A stretch of 12,166 nt of DNA from Cyclobacteriaceae bacterium (GTDB lineage Bacteria > Bacteroidota > Bacteroidia > Cytophagales > Cyclobacteriaceae). The stretch covers positions 1 to 12,166 of the forward strand of contig JAOUKG010000021.1 of assembly GCA_029882725.1 (NCBI GenBank). The letters run 5' to 3'. A program made the translations under genes and the position numbers. The notes under the pieces are model-generated. The model saw nothing but the letters and a program-made list of their open reading frames with translations. It ran no database searches and was not told the DNA's origin. Shown in pieces: positions 1-6,757 of the stretch. Each line of letters opens with the position of its first letter. Positions within the stretch are counted from its first letter, which is position 1.

Positions 1-1
1 A

Positions 2-271
2 TATGAAGGATTAAAGCACTACTTCATTGTTAAATTCCCTCAAAGAGCAGGTGCTTTAAAGGAGTTTGTGGAAGAAGTTCTCGGCCCGGACGATGATATT
101 GTACATTTTGAATATCATAAGAAAACCAACCGTGAATCCGGCCCCGCCCTAGTAGGTGTAGAACTTAAATCCCGCGAAGACCTTGAGCCACTCATGGAAC
201 GAATGAAAGAAAGACACTTTTTCGGCGAATACATCAATGAAAAACCCCATCTTTTTCAATATTTGATTTAA
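2..271 (+). CDS. ilvA: Threonine dehydratase (biosynthetic), C-terminal part
   Basis: This is the last 89 residues of a protein whose start lies before the window. The reading frame is open from base 2 to a TAA at 269-271. The visible part begins YEGLKHYFIVKFPQRAGALK and ends FGEYINEKPHLFQYLI, which matches the C-terminal ACT-like regulatory domain of the short biosynthetic threonine dehydratase common in Bacteroidota. The enzyme is PLP-dependent, deaminates threonine to 2-oxobutanoate, and commits carbon to isoleucine synthesis in the cytoplasm. The PLP lysine and catalytic domain are outside the window. The ACT-like domain is where isoleucine feedback would act in this family; that is family knowledge, not visible here. 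The assignment rests on recognising the tail motif, so a close paralogue of the same family cannot be fully excluded. Confidence 0.88.
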   Translation, partial: YEGLKHYFIVKFPQRAGALKEFVEEVLGPDDDIVHFEYHKKTNRESGPALVGVELKSREDLEPLMERMKERHFFGEYINEKPHLFQYLI

Positions 272-282
272 ATCGTAAGTAC

Positions 283-303
283 GGGCAATCCTCGCGGTTG
301 CCC
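283..303. repeat. Hairpin downstream of ilvA (GGGCAA/TTGCCC)
   Basis: The arms GGGCAA (283-288) and TTGCCC (298-303) pair exactly, with a further CC/GG pair inside. The hairpin starts 11 bases after the ilvA stop. It is not followed by a T-run, so it is a poor intrinsic terminator, although it could protect the 3' end of the mRNA. The right arm with its flank (GGTTGCCCATATTT, 296-309) recurs almost exactly at 355-370, which suggests a dispersed repeat unit rather than a gene-specific terminator. Confidence 0.55.
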
Positions 304-341
304 ATATTTACCCAAACAAATATAATTGCCCCATGGGCGAA

Positions 342-362
342 GAGCAACCAAAAGGGTTGCTC
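342..362. repeat. Hairpin repeat GAGCAACC/GGTTGCTC
   Basis: A perfect 8-bp inverted repeat (342-349 with 355-362) with a 5-base loop AAAAG. It is followed by CCCATATTTG, matching the flank of the hairpin at 283-303, so the two appear to be degenerate copies of one palindromic unit. From memory, GCAACC-loop-GGTTGC palindromes are common dispersed intergenic repeats in Bacteroidota; a genome-wide count would confirm this. Confidence 0.55.
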
Positions 363-395
363 CCATATTTGCCTTTACCAACCCTTATAATTTCT

Positions 396-494
396 CCAGG
401 TTGGTCCCGGTTGGTCCGGATGTCCATCCGGTCCCTTATCATAATACTACCCAGGTTGGTCCGGATGTCCATCCGGTCCCATAACATAATACTA
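396..494. repeat. Tandem 45-bp-spaced palindromic repeat, two copies
   Basis: Two near-identical 41-bp units lie at 409-449 and 454-494, exactly 45 bp apart, with differences at only two positions (436 and 439 against 481 and 484). Each contains the hairpin CCGGATG-TC-CATCCGG followed by an ATAATACTA tail. The first unit is preceded by an extra partial copy, CCAGGTTGGTCC at 396-407, which matches 451-462. The block ends only about ten bases before the methyltransferase start codon. It is not CRISPR: there are only two units, each is internally palindromic, and they are almost contiguous. Confidence 0.75.
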
Positions 495-496
495 TA

Positions 497-504
497 CCCC
501 CCCC
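497..504 (+). other. C8 homopolymer abutting a start codon
   Basis: Eight consecutive C residues sit directly against the ATG at 505, where a ribosome binding site would normally lie. No Shine-Dalgarno sequence is present. Homopolymers of this length can slip during replication. Whether this one varies in length is unknown. Confidence 0.7.
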
Positions 505-1290
505 ATGCAAAAACAAATCAACCGCAACGGATCTCAAGCCTCCAAAATATTCGACAATAGAACCCTTGAAAAAGATTACAGAACACTAATTCCTATTCTA
601 AAAAAAGGAATGCAAATTCTGGATGTAGGTTGTGGCACAGGTGCTATCACCAAGGATATTGCCAAGGTTATTGGTGAAAATGGAAAAATAATAGGTATTG
701 ATAATACCGAAAAATTTATTTCCAGCGGAAAAGAACATTACGGACATTTAAAAAATATGGAACTGATCCATGCCGATATCAATGACTTTCAACACACTGA
801 AAAATTCGATTTAATCATATCTGCAAGAACAATGCAATGGCTGAGCGGGGTAGATAGCGCATTGCAAAAAATGAAATCTTTATTAAAGGCCAACGGACAA
901 ATTTCCATACTTGATTACAACCATACGGATATCGAATGGGAACCTACCCCACCTGCAAGCATGCTGAAATTCTACGAAATATTCTTAAAATGGAGGTCGG
1001 ATGCAGGCATGAGCAATCAAATGGCCAAAGATTTGCCGGCTCTACTCAAGAAGAATGGTTTTAACAATATTGAAAAAATAAATTCCGATGAACATTGTCA
1101 AAAAGCGGATACGGATTTCGTTTCCAACATTGGTATTTGGTCTAAAGTTGCAGGTTTAACCCAAATGGTTGAAGAAGGCTATTTAACCAATGAACTCAGG
1201 GTTCAGGCCATTGAAGAATATAACATTTGGATTGAAACCCGGGCCGAAAGCATGATACTAAAACTGGACGAAGTTCGAGCTACACTTTGA
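505..1290 (+). CDS. Class I SAM-dependent methyltransferase
   Basis: A 261-residue protein with a Rossmann-type class I methyltransferase core. Motif I, ILDVGCGTG, is at residues 38-46 and binds SAM. The acidic residue closing strand beta2 is D66 (IIGID), and the post-motif II HADINDF (89-95) supplies the adenine-side acidic residue D91. Strand 4 with FDLIISARTMQWL follows. The last ~100 residues (SNQMAKDLPALLKKNGFNNIEK onwards) are the variable helical part expected to shape the acceptor site, so the substrate cannot be named. The layout resembles trans-aconitate/UbiE-like enzymes of unknown specificity. ATG 505 is chosen because the N-terminus leads into motif I at the usual distance. The protein is probably cytoplasmic, with no signal or membrane segment. 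A DinB-like gene follows 46 bases downstream in the same direction and may be co-transcribed. Confidence 0.85.
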   Translation: MQKQINRNGSQASKIFDNRTLEKDYRTLIPILKKGMQILDVGCGTGAITKDIAKVIGENGKIIGIDNTEKFISSGKEHYGHLKNMELIHADINDFQHTEKFDLIISARTMQWLSGVDSALQKMKSLLKANGQISILDYNHTDIEWEPTPPASMLKFYEIFLKWRSDAGMSNQMAKDLPALLKKNGFNNIEKINSDEHCQKADTDFVSNIGIWSKVAGLTQMVEEGYLTNELRVQAIEEYNIWIETRAESMILKLDEVRATL

Positions 1291-1336
1291 TCCGGCTTAC
1301 GTTGCAGGATTTAAATTTTTGTACCTTGTAAAAGTT

Positions 1337-1831
1337 ATGGACCAAACCCCCTGGTTTTCGAGAAAATTTCGTTTTGACTTTGATCAAAATATTATGCCTT
1401 CCCTTATTTCAAGATTGGAAGGAGCTCCCCTTCGTCTGAGAGAAAATCTCAAACATATTCCTGAAAAGCAATTAAGGGTAAAACACGACTCCAAATGGTC
1501 TGTTTTAGAACATATTGGTCACTTATGCGATTTAGAACCCTTATGGCAGCAGCGCCTTCAGGATATATTGGAAGGTAAAGAATATCTTCGGAATGCCGAT
1601 TTGAACAATACCAAAACAGATGAAGCCAACCATAACAAGAAATCACCCTCAGAACTATTGGAGCAATTTACTTCACTGAGAAATGAAACCATTGATAAAC
1701 TAAAAAAACTCAATGAAGAAGAAATATTCAAATCGTCCTTACACCCTCGTTTAAAAATTCCCATGAACACCCTTGCCCTTTTTACCTTTGTAGCCGACCA
1801 TGACGACCACCATTTGGCTGCGATGAGTTAA
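1337..1831 (+). CDS. DinB-like (DinB_2) putative metal-binding protein
   Basis: A 164-residue protein of the DinB/YfiT-like four-helix bundle superfamily. The N-terminal half contains KWSVLEHIGHL (residues 53-63), the usual first metal-ligand segment with H62, and the end carries DHDDHHLAAMS, which supplies an HxxxH pair (H155, H159). Together these would form the three-histidine metal site of the family. Members are often thiol- or stress-related metalloenzymes of unknown substrate; despite the name they are unrelated to DNA polymerase IV. The frame is open upstream to a TTG at 1319, but ATG 1337 gives the family-typical start (WFSRKF soon after Met). The C-terminus stops only five residues after the last histidine, a few residues earlier than I would expect. 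It follows the methyltransferase on the same strand and may form an operon with it. Confidence 0.82.
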   Translation: MDQTPWFSRKFRFDFDQNIMPSLISRLEGAPLRLRENLKHIPEKQLRVKHDSKWSVLEHIGHLCDLEPLWQQRLQDILEGKEYLRNADLNNTKTDEANHNKKSPSELLEQFTSLRNETIDKLKKLNEEEIFKSSLHPRLKIPMNTLALFTFVADHDDHHLAAMS

Positions 1832-2163
1832 TTATCTCGTGAAGCTAATGTTGTATTCCATTCTTACTATAAATTAGGTATGTACTTCCCAATTTATCTT
1901 TAATTCTTTTCCTGAGTAATGCCGGATGAATTAGGAGAAGTAGTTAATGAAATTCTTCTGTTTGATTGTGTTTTTGCTTGTGCTGTGGCCAGTGATTGGA
2001 AAATTAATACCCTTTGGAGAAAACTGAAGCATAGATAATGATTATTGGTTATTACCTGTTTTTCAATTGTAGTTAAGACAAAAATATTAGGCGTCACTAT
2101 TAGCATATACCGCACTGTAAACAATAATTCTTAATTAAAAACTTTCAATTCTCAATTATTCCG
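1832..2163. other. Spacer with no convincing gene
   Basis: This 332-base AT-rich stretch separates the DinB-like gene from the helicase promoter. The only plus-strand candidate is a 39-codon frame at 1919-2038, starting MPDELGEVVNEILLFDC and ending LWRKLKHR. It has a TGA two codons before its ATG, no clear ribosome binding site and no family I recognise. A minus-strand frame (1900-2124) is also unrecognisable. Either could be a decayed remnant or chance. I see no tRNA, strong hairpin or mobile element end. Confidence 0.5.
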
Positions 2164-2171
2164 TACCTTTG
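2164..2171 (+). promoter_or_regulatory. Bacteroidota-type -7 promoter element of the helicase gene
   Basis: TACCTTTG matches the Bacteroidota sigma-ABfr -7 consensus TAnnTTTG exactly. A clean -33 TTG is not present; TTT at 2143-2145 is the nearest candidate at the right spacing. Transcription would begin around 2178, giving a leader of roughly 15-20 bases before the TTG start at 2194. Confidence 0.6.
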
Positions 2172-2193
2172 CAGTTCATTAAAAAATATCCTT

Positions 2194-4041
2194 TTGAATA
2201 CATTCTCAAAGTTGGGACTTTCCGATACAACGGTTTCCGTCCTACAACAAATGGGGTTTGAAACACCTACCCCGATCCAGGAAGAAGCTATTCCTATCCT
2301 TTTGGAAAACAATCCTACTGATTTTATTGGACTGGCCCAGACCGGAACTGGTAAAACTGCAGCCTTTGGTTTACCGCTTATTGATTTAATCGATGAGAGT
2401 AATCCGGCAACGCAAGTACTTATTATGGCTCCTACTAGGGAACTGACCCAACAAACAGCAAAACAATTGGTTGAATTTGCTTCCAACAACCGCAAGATCA
2501 ACGTAGAGGTTGTTTATGGAGGTGCTTCTATTATGGGGCAAATAAAGGCATTGAAGCGCAGCACACAAATTGTAGTTGCCACTCCGGGTCGTTTGCTTGA
2601 CTTGATAAAAAGAAAAGCCATAAAACTTGACGACATCCGTTATGTAGTACTAGATGAAGCCGATGAAATGTTAAACATGGGTTTTATTGACGATATAGAT
2701 GAAATCCTAAGCTATACCCACGACGAACGTGTGACCTGGTTGTTTTCGGCTACTATGCCTCCGGCTGTCAGAAAAATCGTAAAAAAATACATGGACTCTC
2801 CTAAGGAAGTTTCCGTATTTGCCGGCGATAAATCCAACAAAGATATTTCCCATAAATACATTATTACAAAAACATCCAATAAATTACCTGCTATCCGTAG
2901 GTTCATGGATATTCAGCCCGATATGCGCGGTATAATGTTTTGCCGTACAAAAAGGGAAACACAAGAAATTGCCGACCAATTGGGTGAAAAAGGGTACGGC
3001 GTGGAAGCTCTGCACGGAGATTTATCCCAGGCACAACGCGATGCAGTAATGAGAAGGTTCAAAACCCGATCCATGCAGTTACTTATAGCTACCGATGTAG
3101 CTGCACGTGGTATTGATGTAAACGACCTTACTCACGTTTTTCATCACACACTTCCCGATCAAATAGAAAGTTATACACACCGAAGTGGCCGAACGGGAAG
3201 AGCCGGTAAAAAAGGAATAAGCCTTGCACTTATCAATTCAAGGGAAAACCGAAGAATTACAGAAATAGAAAGAAGACTAAACGTTAGTTTTGAAAAAGTT
3301 GAAGTGCCTAGTATTGAAGAATTGAAATATAGCCGTGTAAATAATTGGGCTAATTTAATTATCAACACCAAGGTAGATGACCAAGCAGAAGAGGTTCTCA
3401 ATCACCTCCATGGTCAGTTTGCCCATCTAAGTAAAGAAGATATCTTAAAAAGACTCATTACAACCCAATTGGATCATCTTATGATTCAGGAAGGCGAAGA
3501 TTCAAATTTAAATGAATCGGGCAACGACCGTAAAAGAGATAGCAGAGATGGGCGCGAAAGAAGAGATGGCAGAGATGGCAGAGATAGCAGGGAAAGAAGA
3601 GATAGCCGAGATGGCAGAGAGAGCAGAGAAGAAAGAACTCCCCGCAAAGGAAGAAGTGGCTTTAACCGATATTTTATAAATATTGGAACAATCGACGGTA
3701 TGACAAAGGCCGATCTTATCCATTTTATCTCCGACAATAGCGACGTACCTCGTAACTCTTTCGGCGATGTGAATATGCAGAAAAATTTCGCTTTTTTCGA
3801 AGTTGATGATAAACAAGACAGAGGGCTTGCCGAAAAATTCACCGGAATGGATATTGAAGGAAGAGAATTGCGTGTGAACCTTGACGATGAATCCAATAAG
3901 AAAAACAAAACCGTATCTTCCTCTGGAGGAGGCGGCGAATTTAGAGGCAGAAAGTCTAGTTTCAGAGATCGGCCTAGAGGCGATTCCGGTTCACGAAGTG
4001 GCGGTGGCCCAGGTGGATTCAGAAAAAGAAGAAGAAATTAA
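2194..4041 (+). CDS. DEAD-box RNA helicase, CsdA/DeaD-like, with DbpA-like RNA-binding domain
   Basis: A 615-residue ATP-dependent RNA helicase. The core has every expected motif: Q motif GFETPTPIQ (21-29), motif I AQTGTGKT (48-55, K54), PTREL (80-84), DEAD (154-157), SAT (185-187), ATDVAARGIDV (299-309) and HRSGRTGRAG (329-338). A linker rich in RD/RE/RR (about 445-488) follows, then a DbpA/CsdA-type RNA-binding domain (about 491-565, beginning RYFINIGTIDGMTKADLI), and a Gly/Arg/Ser tail with RGG-like pieces (577-615). Such proteins unwind structured RNA during ribosome assembly, mRNA turnover or cold adaptation in the cytoplasm. The start is TTG 2194: no in-frame ATG lies before the Q motif except at residue 20, which would cut into it, and NTFSKLGLSD is a family-typical N-terminus. 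The gene is monocistronic, with its own promoter octamer and a palindrome after it. The exact orthologue (deaD, csdA or dbpA) is uncertain. Confidence 0.95.
   Translation: MNTFSKLGLSDTTVSVLQQMGFETPTPIQEEAIPILLENNPTDFIGLAQTGTGKTAAFGLPLIDLIDESNPATQVLIMAPTRELTQQTAKQLVEFASNNRKINVEVVYGGASIMGQIKALKRSTQIVVATPGRLLDLIKRKAIKLDDIRYVVLDEADEMLNMGFIDDIDEILSYTHDERVTWLFSATMPPAVRKIVKKYMDSPKEVSVFAGDKSNKDISHKYIITKTSNKLPAIRRFMDIQPDMRGIMFCRTKRETQEIADQLGEKGYGVEALHGDLSQAQRDAVMRRFKTRSMQLLIATDVAARGIDVNDLTHVFHHTLPDQIESYTHRSGRTGRAGKKGISLALINSRENRRITEIERRLNVSFEKVEVPSIEELKYSRVNNWANLIINTKVDDQAEEVLNHLHGQFAHLSKEDILKRLITTQLDHLMIQEGEDSNLNESGNDRKRDSRDGRERRDGRDGRDSRERRDSRDGRESREERTPRKGRSGFNRYFINIGTIDGMTKADLIHFISDNSDVPRNSFGDVNMQKNFAFFEVDDKQDRGLAEKFTGMDIEGRELRVNLDDESNKKNKTVSSSGGGGEFRGRKSSFRDRPRGDSGSRSGGGPGGFRKRRRN
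3526..3657 (+). repeat. Intragenic tandem repeat encoding an Arg/Asp-rich linker
   Basis: Inside the helicase gene, 9-base units close to AGAGATGGC or AGAGATAGC recur in tandem and encode RDG, RDS and RER triplets. A larger unit (roughly ERRDGRDGRDSR, then ERRDSRDGRESR) is visible in the protein. The linker joins the helicase core to the RNA-binding domain. It is expected to be disordered, with alternating charge, and could expand or contract by slippage in multiples of three without breaking the frame. Confidence 0.8.
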
Positions 4042-4051
4042 TTTATTGTAG

Positions 4052-4117
4052 AAACGTGTAATGTCTAGAGACGTAGCCTGAGACATAGCGGGCTACGTCT
4101 CTACAATACGTTTTTTT
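4052..4117. terminator. Palindromic repeat with T-run, likely terminator of the helicase gene
   Basis: The arms TAGAGACGTAGCC (4066-4078) and GGCTACGTCTCTA (4091-4103) are a perfect 13-bp inverted repeat around a 12-base loop. Outer bases AAACGT (4052-4057) and ACGTTT (4108-4113) pair imperfectly beyond it, and T7 follows (4111-4117). The element begins 11 bases after the helicase stop, so it is well placed as an intrinsic terminator. The sequence type (GTAGAGACG...CGTCTCTAC) is, from memory, a dispersed palindromic repeat in Bacteroidota and some other phyla, so it may be a repeat doing a terminator's job. Confidence 0.65.
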
Positions 4118-4250
4118 GAGAGACGACCCGTTAAGTCCCTACGGAATTCTGGATGTTTACATCCTTTTCTTAAAATCTATTGTTATATTGTTAATCCGTG
4201 TGGTAAACTGCTATAGTTAATGCAATTTACGCTGGGTTAAAACTACCCAT

Positions 4251-5225
4251 ATGACAAAAAAGACTCTCTCCGACCTACTAGGCATAAAATACCCCATTTT
4301 AGTGGCTCCCATGTTTTTGGTATCCAATGTAAACATGGTAGTAGAAGCACTCAAATTTGGAGTAACAGCTGCCATTCCTGCCCTGAACTACAGAACCATT
4401 CCGGAATTGCGTGAAGCAATTAAGCAAATAAAAGAACAGACTGCAGGCCCTTTGGGTATCAATCTTATTGTAAATAAATCCAATCCAAAATACAAGGAAC
4501 AGCTCAAAGCCCTGTTGGAATTGAAAGTAGATTATATCATCACCTCATTGGGAAGTCCCGAAGAAACCATTAAACAGTGTAAACCTCTGGGTATAAAAGT
4601 ATTTTGTGATGTAGTAGATGCAAAATATGCACAAAAAGTGGAGGCCCTGGGAGCCGATGCCATTATCGCTGTAAATAATAGAGCCGGTGGTCATTGTGGT
4701 CCATTATCTCAAAACGAGCTTTTGAAGAGTATTCTGGATGTATGCAGCCTTCCCGTACTTTCTGCCGGAGGCATTGCTACTTCCCGGCAAATAGATGAGG
4801 TAATGAACTTAGGAGCAGCAGGGGTTTCTGTGGGAACCATTTTCCTGGCATCTGAAGAAGCCGGCATTTCATCCGAATATAGAAATGCTCTCATAGAGTA
4901 TGGCGAAAAAGACATTGTACTTACTACCAAACTTTCAGGATCTCATTTAACTGTTATCAATACCCCCTATGTACAATCCCTCGGCGCCAAGGCAGGTTTT
5001 TGGGAACGCCTCATGCATAAAAATAAAACCCTGAAAAAATACATTAAGCTATTCATTGCCTTTAGAGGAATGAAAAAAATAGAAAAAGCGGCTTTTAAAG
5101 CCACCTATAAAACCTTTTGGTGCGCAGGACCCGCAATAGAGCATATTAAATCAATACGCCCTATACGCGAAATCTTAGAAGAATTAACTTCAGGGATACA
5201 ATTCATTAATAAAAAAGAGAGCTAA
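4251..5225 (+). CDS. Nitronate monooxygenase family FMN protein (NPD/2-nitropropane dioxygenase-like)
   Basis: A 324-residue TIM-barrel flavoprotein. The N-terminus has YPILVAPMF (14-22), the first barrel strand of the family. The central NNRAGGHCG places the conserved histidine at H148. SAGGIATSRQID followed by GAAGVSVGTIFLAS forms the phosphate-binding end of the FMN site. The C-terminus has TYKTFWCAGPAIEHIKSIRP, characteristic of a Bacteroidota subgroup. Family members oxidise alkyl nitronates such as propionate-3-nitronate using O2 and FMN; related proteins include the enoyl-ACP reductase FabK, so annotation by family alone leaves the substrate open. A role in detoxifying nitronates is inference. 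ATG 4251 sits directly before the first barrel strand. The gene has no same-strand partner and ends 23 bases from the convergent helicase gene, with no clear terminator between them. Confidence 0.88.
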   Translation: MTKKTLSDLLGIKYPILVAPMFLVSNVNMVVEALKFGVTAAIPALNYRTIPELREAIKQIKEQTAGPLGINLIVNKSNPKYKEQLKALLELKVDYIITSLGSPEETIKQCKPLGIKVFCDVVDAKYAQKVEALGADAIIAVNNRAGGHCGPLSQNELLKSILDVCSLPVLSAGGIATSRQIDEVMNLGAAGVSVGTIFLASEEAGISSEYRNALIEYGEKDIVLTTKLSGSHLTVINTPYVQSLGAKAGFWERLMHKNKTLKKYIKLFIAFRGMKKIEKAAFKATYKTFWCAGPAIEHIKSIRPIREILEELTSGIQFINKKES

Positions 5226-5248
5226 ATCCCGCGTTCAAAGACAGTTCC

Positions 5249-6484
5249 CTATCTCCTGCTTCTATATGTATTCTGCTTTTTAGTAGATTTTGATTTAAAC
5301 CTTTCACCTTTAGCCGGTTTTGGTTGTTGTTGGGAAGCCACTATGGTACCATCATCGGGGAACGGGTGATCTGAAATAACAGGAACCTCTTGTTTGATTA
5401 ACTTTTGAATATCTTTCAAAAACGCTCTCTCCTCGCCATCACAAAAAGATATGGCTTTGCCACTGGCACTAGCTCTTCCTGTTCTGCCTATTCTGTGCAC
5501 ATATGTTTCCGGTACGTTGGGAAGGTCGTAGTTTACAACCAACGCCAAATCATCAACATCTATACCTCTTGCCGCAATATCAGTAGCTACAAGCACATGA
5601 GTACTTCCATCCTTAAAATTTTTCAACGCACGTTGCCTTGCGTTTTGCGACTTATTACCATGAATTGCCTCCGCTTTTATTCCCTTTTTATGTAAAAAGT
5701 GAGTAACCTTATCTGCTCCATGTTTCGTTCTTGTAAATGCCAACACCGAAAAGTAATTAGTTTCATCAAGTATATGGTAGAGCAAGGCCGGCTTGTCTTT
5801 TTTCGCTACGAAATAAATTTCCTGCTCAATACGTTCTGCCGTAGCTTGCTTAGGACTTACAGAGATTTTAACAGGATCTCCTAATATTTTCTGGGAAAGC
5901 TGTACAATATCTGGAGGCATAGTTGCAGAAAAAAACAAGGATTGTCTTTTATAAGGCAGCTTGGCAATGATTTTTTTGATGTCATGAATAAATCCCATGT
6001 CCAACATTTGATCGGCCTCATCAAGTACCGAATATTCCACATCTCTAAGATTTATAAAGCCTTGATTGATTAAATCCAAAAGTCTACCAGGTGTTGCAAC
6101 TAAAATATCCACACCTTTTGCCAGTTCTTTGGTTTGTGAACCTTGCTTTACACCACCAAAAATAACCGTGTTTTTTAATCCCGTAAAGCGACCATAATTT
6201 GTAAAACTATCTGCAATTTGAATTGCAAGTTCACGTGTAGGCGTTACAACCAAAGCCCTGATTTTCTTTTTATCACGGGAATTATAACCCTTTAGCATGT
6301 TTTGCAAGATAGGAATAGCAAAGGCAGCCGTTTTTCCTGTACCGGTTTGAGCACAGCCCAATAAATCTTTCCCTTCAAGTAAAACAGGTATTGCTTGTTG
6401 CTGTATAGGTGTAGGATGTGTATAGCCCTCTTCCTTGAGTGCTTTTAAGATGGGTTCAATAATACCCAGTTCAGTAAATGTCAT
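5249..6484 (-). CDS. rhlE: DEAD-box RNA helicase, RhlE-like
   Basis: A 411-residue minus-strand RNA helicase, shorter than the other helicase in this window and without an RNA-binding domain. Motifs in order: Q motif GYTHPTPIQ (20-28), AQTGTGKT (45-52), PTREL (82-86), TPGR (131-134), DEAD (155-158), SAT (186-188), ATDIAARGIDV (300-310) and HRIGRTGRA (330-338). The N-terminus MTFTELGIIEPILKALKEEGY and HRIGRTGRA are typical of RhlE. The last ~25 residues are a basic Lys/Arg/Gln tail (AKGERFKSKSTKKQ, ending RSRR) that likely contacts RNA. RhlE proteins act in ribosome maturation and RNA decay. ATG 6484 is chosen because the Q motif lies 20 residues in, as usual. A TACCTTTG promoter octamer on the minus strand lies about 150 bases upstream. 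The gene is convergent with the nitronate monooxygenase and divergent from the flotillin gene. Confidence 0.93.
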   Translation of the reverse strand: MTFTELGIIEPILKALKEEGYTHPTPIQQQAIPVLLEGKDLLGCAQTGTGKTAAFAIPILQNMLKGYNSRDKKKIRALVVTPTRELAIQIADSFTNYGRFTGLKNTVIFGGVKQGSQTKELAKGVDILVATPGRLLDLINQGFINLRDVEYSVLDEADQMLDMGFIHDIKKIIAKLPYKRQSLFFSATMPPDIVQLSQKILGDPVKISVSPKQATAERIEQEIYFVAKKDKPALLYHILDETNYFSVLAFTRTKHGADKVTHFLHKKGIKAEAIHGNKSQNARQRALKNFKDGSTHVLVATDIAARGIDVDDLALVVNYDLPNVPETYVHRIGRTGRASASGKAISFCDGEERAFLKDIQKLIKQEVPVISDHPFPDDGTIVASQQQPKPAKGERFKSKSTKKQNTYRSRR

Positions 6485-6635
6485 AATTAATATTAAAGTA
6501 ATTGTATTCGAATAAGTGTTGTAGCAAAATGTTGGCGAGTAAACCTTTGAATAAACAGCCTATAGCCGCATCCACGAATTAATTTTTAAGAATTATATAG
6601 ATTAACAAACATATCAACATACACTTATCAGAATA

Positions 6636-6643
6636 CAAAGGTA
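6636..6643 (-). promoter_or_regulatory. Bacteroidota-type -7 element upstream of the RhlE-like gene
   Basis: Read on the minus strand, this is TACCTTTG, an exact match to TAnnTTTG and identical to the octamer at 2164-2171. No TTG lies at the -33 distance. If used, the mRNA would have a leader of about 145 bases, long for a Bacteroidota gene and a possible place for RNA-level control. Confidence 0.5.
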
Positions 6644-6757
6644 AGACCTCTATCGGGATTATTACCTTTAAATGAAATATATATCTGATATCTTAAAAAA
6701 ACTTGACTAACTTGGAGTACATTCGTAGTCTAATATCTAATTCCTAGCAACTCAAAA

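Noticed and set aside
396..494. Possible CRISPR array
   Set aside because: Only two units, each itself a hairpin, almost contiguous, with no spacers of similar length and no cas genes in the window.
333..560. 75-codon plus-strand frame across the repeat block, with a repeated RLVRMSIRS segment
   Set aside because: The repeated peptide is just the 45-bp DNA repeat read in frame. Composition is not protein-like, and it overlaps the start of a solid methyltransferase gene.
505..1831. Methyltransferase plus DinB-like pair as a toxin-antitoxin or defence module
   Set aside because: Both are ordinary enzyme families with no toxin, nuclease or immunity signature; close spacing alone is not enough.
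1900..2124. 74-codon minus-strand frame in the spacer
   Set aside because: No recognisable motif, no promoter or ribosome binding site, and a composition expected by chance in AT-rich DNA.
3486..3908. Long minus-strand frame opposite the Arg/Asp linker of the helicase
   Set aside because: Its low-complexity Ser/Leu sequence is the complement of the RD repeat; the plus-strand frame has clear domains.
6718..6725. TACATTCG as a promoter -7 element for the flotillin gene
   Set aside because: One mismatch to the consensus, and the nearest TTG is only 12 bases upstream instead of about 20.
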